A stretch of 64,000 bases of DNA, taken from positions 138,031 to 202,030 of the forward strand of contig JASGCK010000002.1 in assembly GCA_030054145.1 (NCBI GenBank), in the 5' to 3' direction. This DNA is from Cytophagales bacterium (lineage in GTDB: Bacteria > Pseudomonadota > Gammaproteobacteria > Burkholderiales > Burkholderiaceae_C). The notes under the pieces were generated by a model. It made no database searches and was not told the DNA's origin. It saw only the letters and a program-made list of their open reading frames with translations. The number at the start of each line of letters is the position of its first letter. The stretch's first letter is position 1. Made by a program: the position numbers and the translations under genes. This document shows positions 63,340 through 64,000 of this stretch, in pieces.

Positions 63340-64000
63340 TTATTTTGGCTTGGCGCTTGCGTTCGTGCTGGTATTGACATTGACATTGGCATTCGCAAAG
63401 AATAATTGCTCGCCATTGATTTTGTAGGCGTTGATCGCCGCTTGTCCACGCGCTCCCGTAACCCAATCGACAAAAACTTGCGCCGCCAGTGCTTTTACGT
63501 GCGGATGCTTGGCGGGGTTCACCACCATCACGCCATATTGGTTGCGCATTTTGCTGTCACCTTCCACCAAAATTTTGAGTGGTCCACGATTTTTAAAATT
63601 CAGCCACGAACCACGATCTGCCAGCACATAAGCGCCCGCAGTAGCCGACGCAAGATTGAGCGCCTGACCCACGCCACAGCCGCACTCTTTGTAGTGAGTG
63701 CCGAACTGCGACTTGTCCTTCACGCCGCCCATTTGCCAATAGCGCAGCTCCGCTTCGTGCGTGCCACTTCTGTCGCCGCGCGAATAAAACGTTGCATTGC
63801 TACGAGCCACAGCCAGCAAGGCTTTGACGATGTCGCGTCCCGCTGTTTTGGCAGGATCATCACCGGGCCCAATCAAGATGAAATCGTTGTACATCACGTC
63901 AAAACGCTGCACACCCAATCCCTCAGTAATAAATTTTTCTTCGGCCATACGGTCATGCGTGAAGAGCACATCCGCATCGCCGCGCCGCGCTGCATCGAGC
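63340..64000 (-). CDS. Second TupA-like tungstate/molybdate-binding protein (5' truncated)
   Basis: The frame is open to the last base of the window, so the N-terminus is outside; the in-frame GTG at 63969 is not the start, because upstream codons continue the homology (LDAARRGDADV). The sequence runs parallel to the first copy: GDRSGTHEAELRYWQMGG, QFGTHYKECGCGVGQALNLA, KILVEGDSKMRNQYGVMVVNPAKHPHVK. The C-terminus carries an added Asn/Val/Thr-rich tail (NANVNVNTSTNASAKPK) encoded by 6-bp repeats. Confidence 0.88.
   Translation of the reverse strand, partial: LDAARRGDADVLFTHDRMAEEKFITEGLGVQRFDVMYNDFILIGPGDDPAKTAGRDIVKALLAVARSNATFYSRGDRSGTHEAELRYWQMGGVKDKSQFGTHYKECGCGVGQALNLASATAGAYVLADRGSWLNFKNRGPLKILVEGDSKMRNQYGVMVVNPAKHPHVKALAAQVFVDWVTGARGQAAINAYKINGEQLFFANANVNVNTSTNASAKPK

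Overview
The window is a gene-dense, roughly mid-GC chromosomal segment that looks like Burkholderiales (Betaproteobacteria), possibly Comamonadaceae or a relative. The evidence is gene content and order: glnA with ntrB-ntrC, hisF-hisI-hisE next to a HIT protein, tatA-tatB-tatC and a DegQ-type protease, petABC next to sspA-sspB, Bug-type solute receptors, and the aerobic benzoyl-CoA (box) pathway with a BoxR-type shikimate-kinase-like regulator. The family assignment is inference. The window starts inside a TPR/glycosyltransferase-9-type gene and ends inside a tungstate-receptor-like gene. No prophage, integrase, transposase gene, CRISPR array or rRNA was seen.

Layout. 1-5.4 kb: glnA, a DUF4124-type exported protein, ntrB and ntrC, all leftward. 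A consensus sigma-54 promoter and an NtrC-type palindrome precede glnA, and a terminator hairpin sits inside the next gene. 5.4-10.8 kb: a compact leftward run (CinA-like, EI24-like membrane protein, DMT exporter, fatty acid hydroxylase, polysaccharide deacetylase, beta-propeller protein) behind tRNA-Val(CAC). 11-14.2 kb: glutamate/aspartate ABC transporter gltIJKL with its own sigma-54-like promoter. 14.3-22.3 kb: housekeeping genes pdxA, Nif3-like, degQ, tatCBA, HIT, hisE, hisI, hisF and argB. 22.3-33.2 kb: an accessory catabolic region, with a ferredoxin and a Bug receptor leftward and a rightward chain of start/stop-overlapping genes (SDR, cupin, hydrolase-TPP fusion, aspartate-dehydrogenase-like, aldehyde dehydrogenase, VOC ring-cleavage-type enzyme, Rieske oxygenase), followed by a hydrolase and acetoacetyl-CoA synthetase. 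I cannot name its substrate, and it is the best candidate for an undescribed pathway. 35.3-40.5 kb: a low-complexity small protein and boxC-boxB-boxA. 40.7-41.8 kb: a lipoprotein gene put out of frame by a nine-G tract. 41.8-47.8 kb: pmbA, yjgA/darP, mog, an AAA/DUF4143 ATPase, cysE, trmJ and suhB. 47.8-49.6 kb: an ATPase plus TOPRIM-like pair that resembles anti-phage modules, inserted directly before mutS. 52.3-56.3 kb: boxR and benzoate-CoA ligase, then two small genes, a decayed second copy of the ligase 3' end and tRNA-Thr(TGT). 56.4-64 kb: sspB, sspA, petCBA, yajQ, murB, a LysE-type exporter and two tandem tupA-like genes.

Two themes run through the window. First, a dispersed palindromic element whose core is TTCGACAAGCTCAG is present about seven times. 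Five copies lie in frame inside conserved genes (hisF, the TPP fusion, acetoacetyl-CoA synthetase, boxA, mutS), adding a recognisable peptide (VRPELVEG...LRQAQGER type) without breaking them. Second, the benzoate genes are split: the ligase and regulator lie about 12 kb from boxCBA, a boxD gene is not visible here, and the ligase 3' region has been duplicated and decayed by deletions between short direct repeats. The glnA, ntrBC and gltIJKL genes form a coherent nitrogen-response set, and the Rieske, ferredoxin and VOC genes imply oxygen-dependent attack on an aromatic or alicyclic ring.
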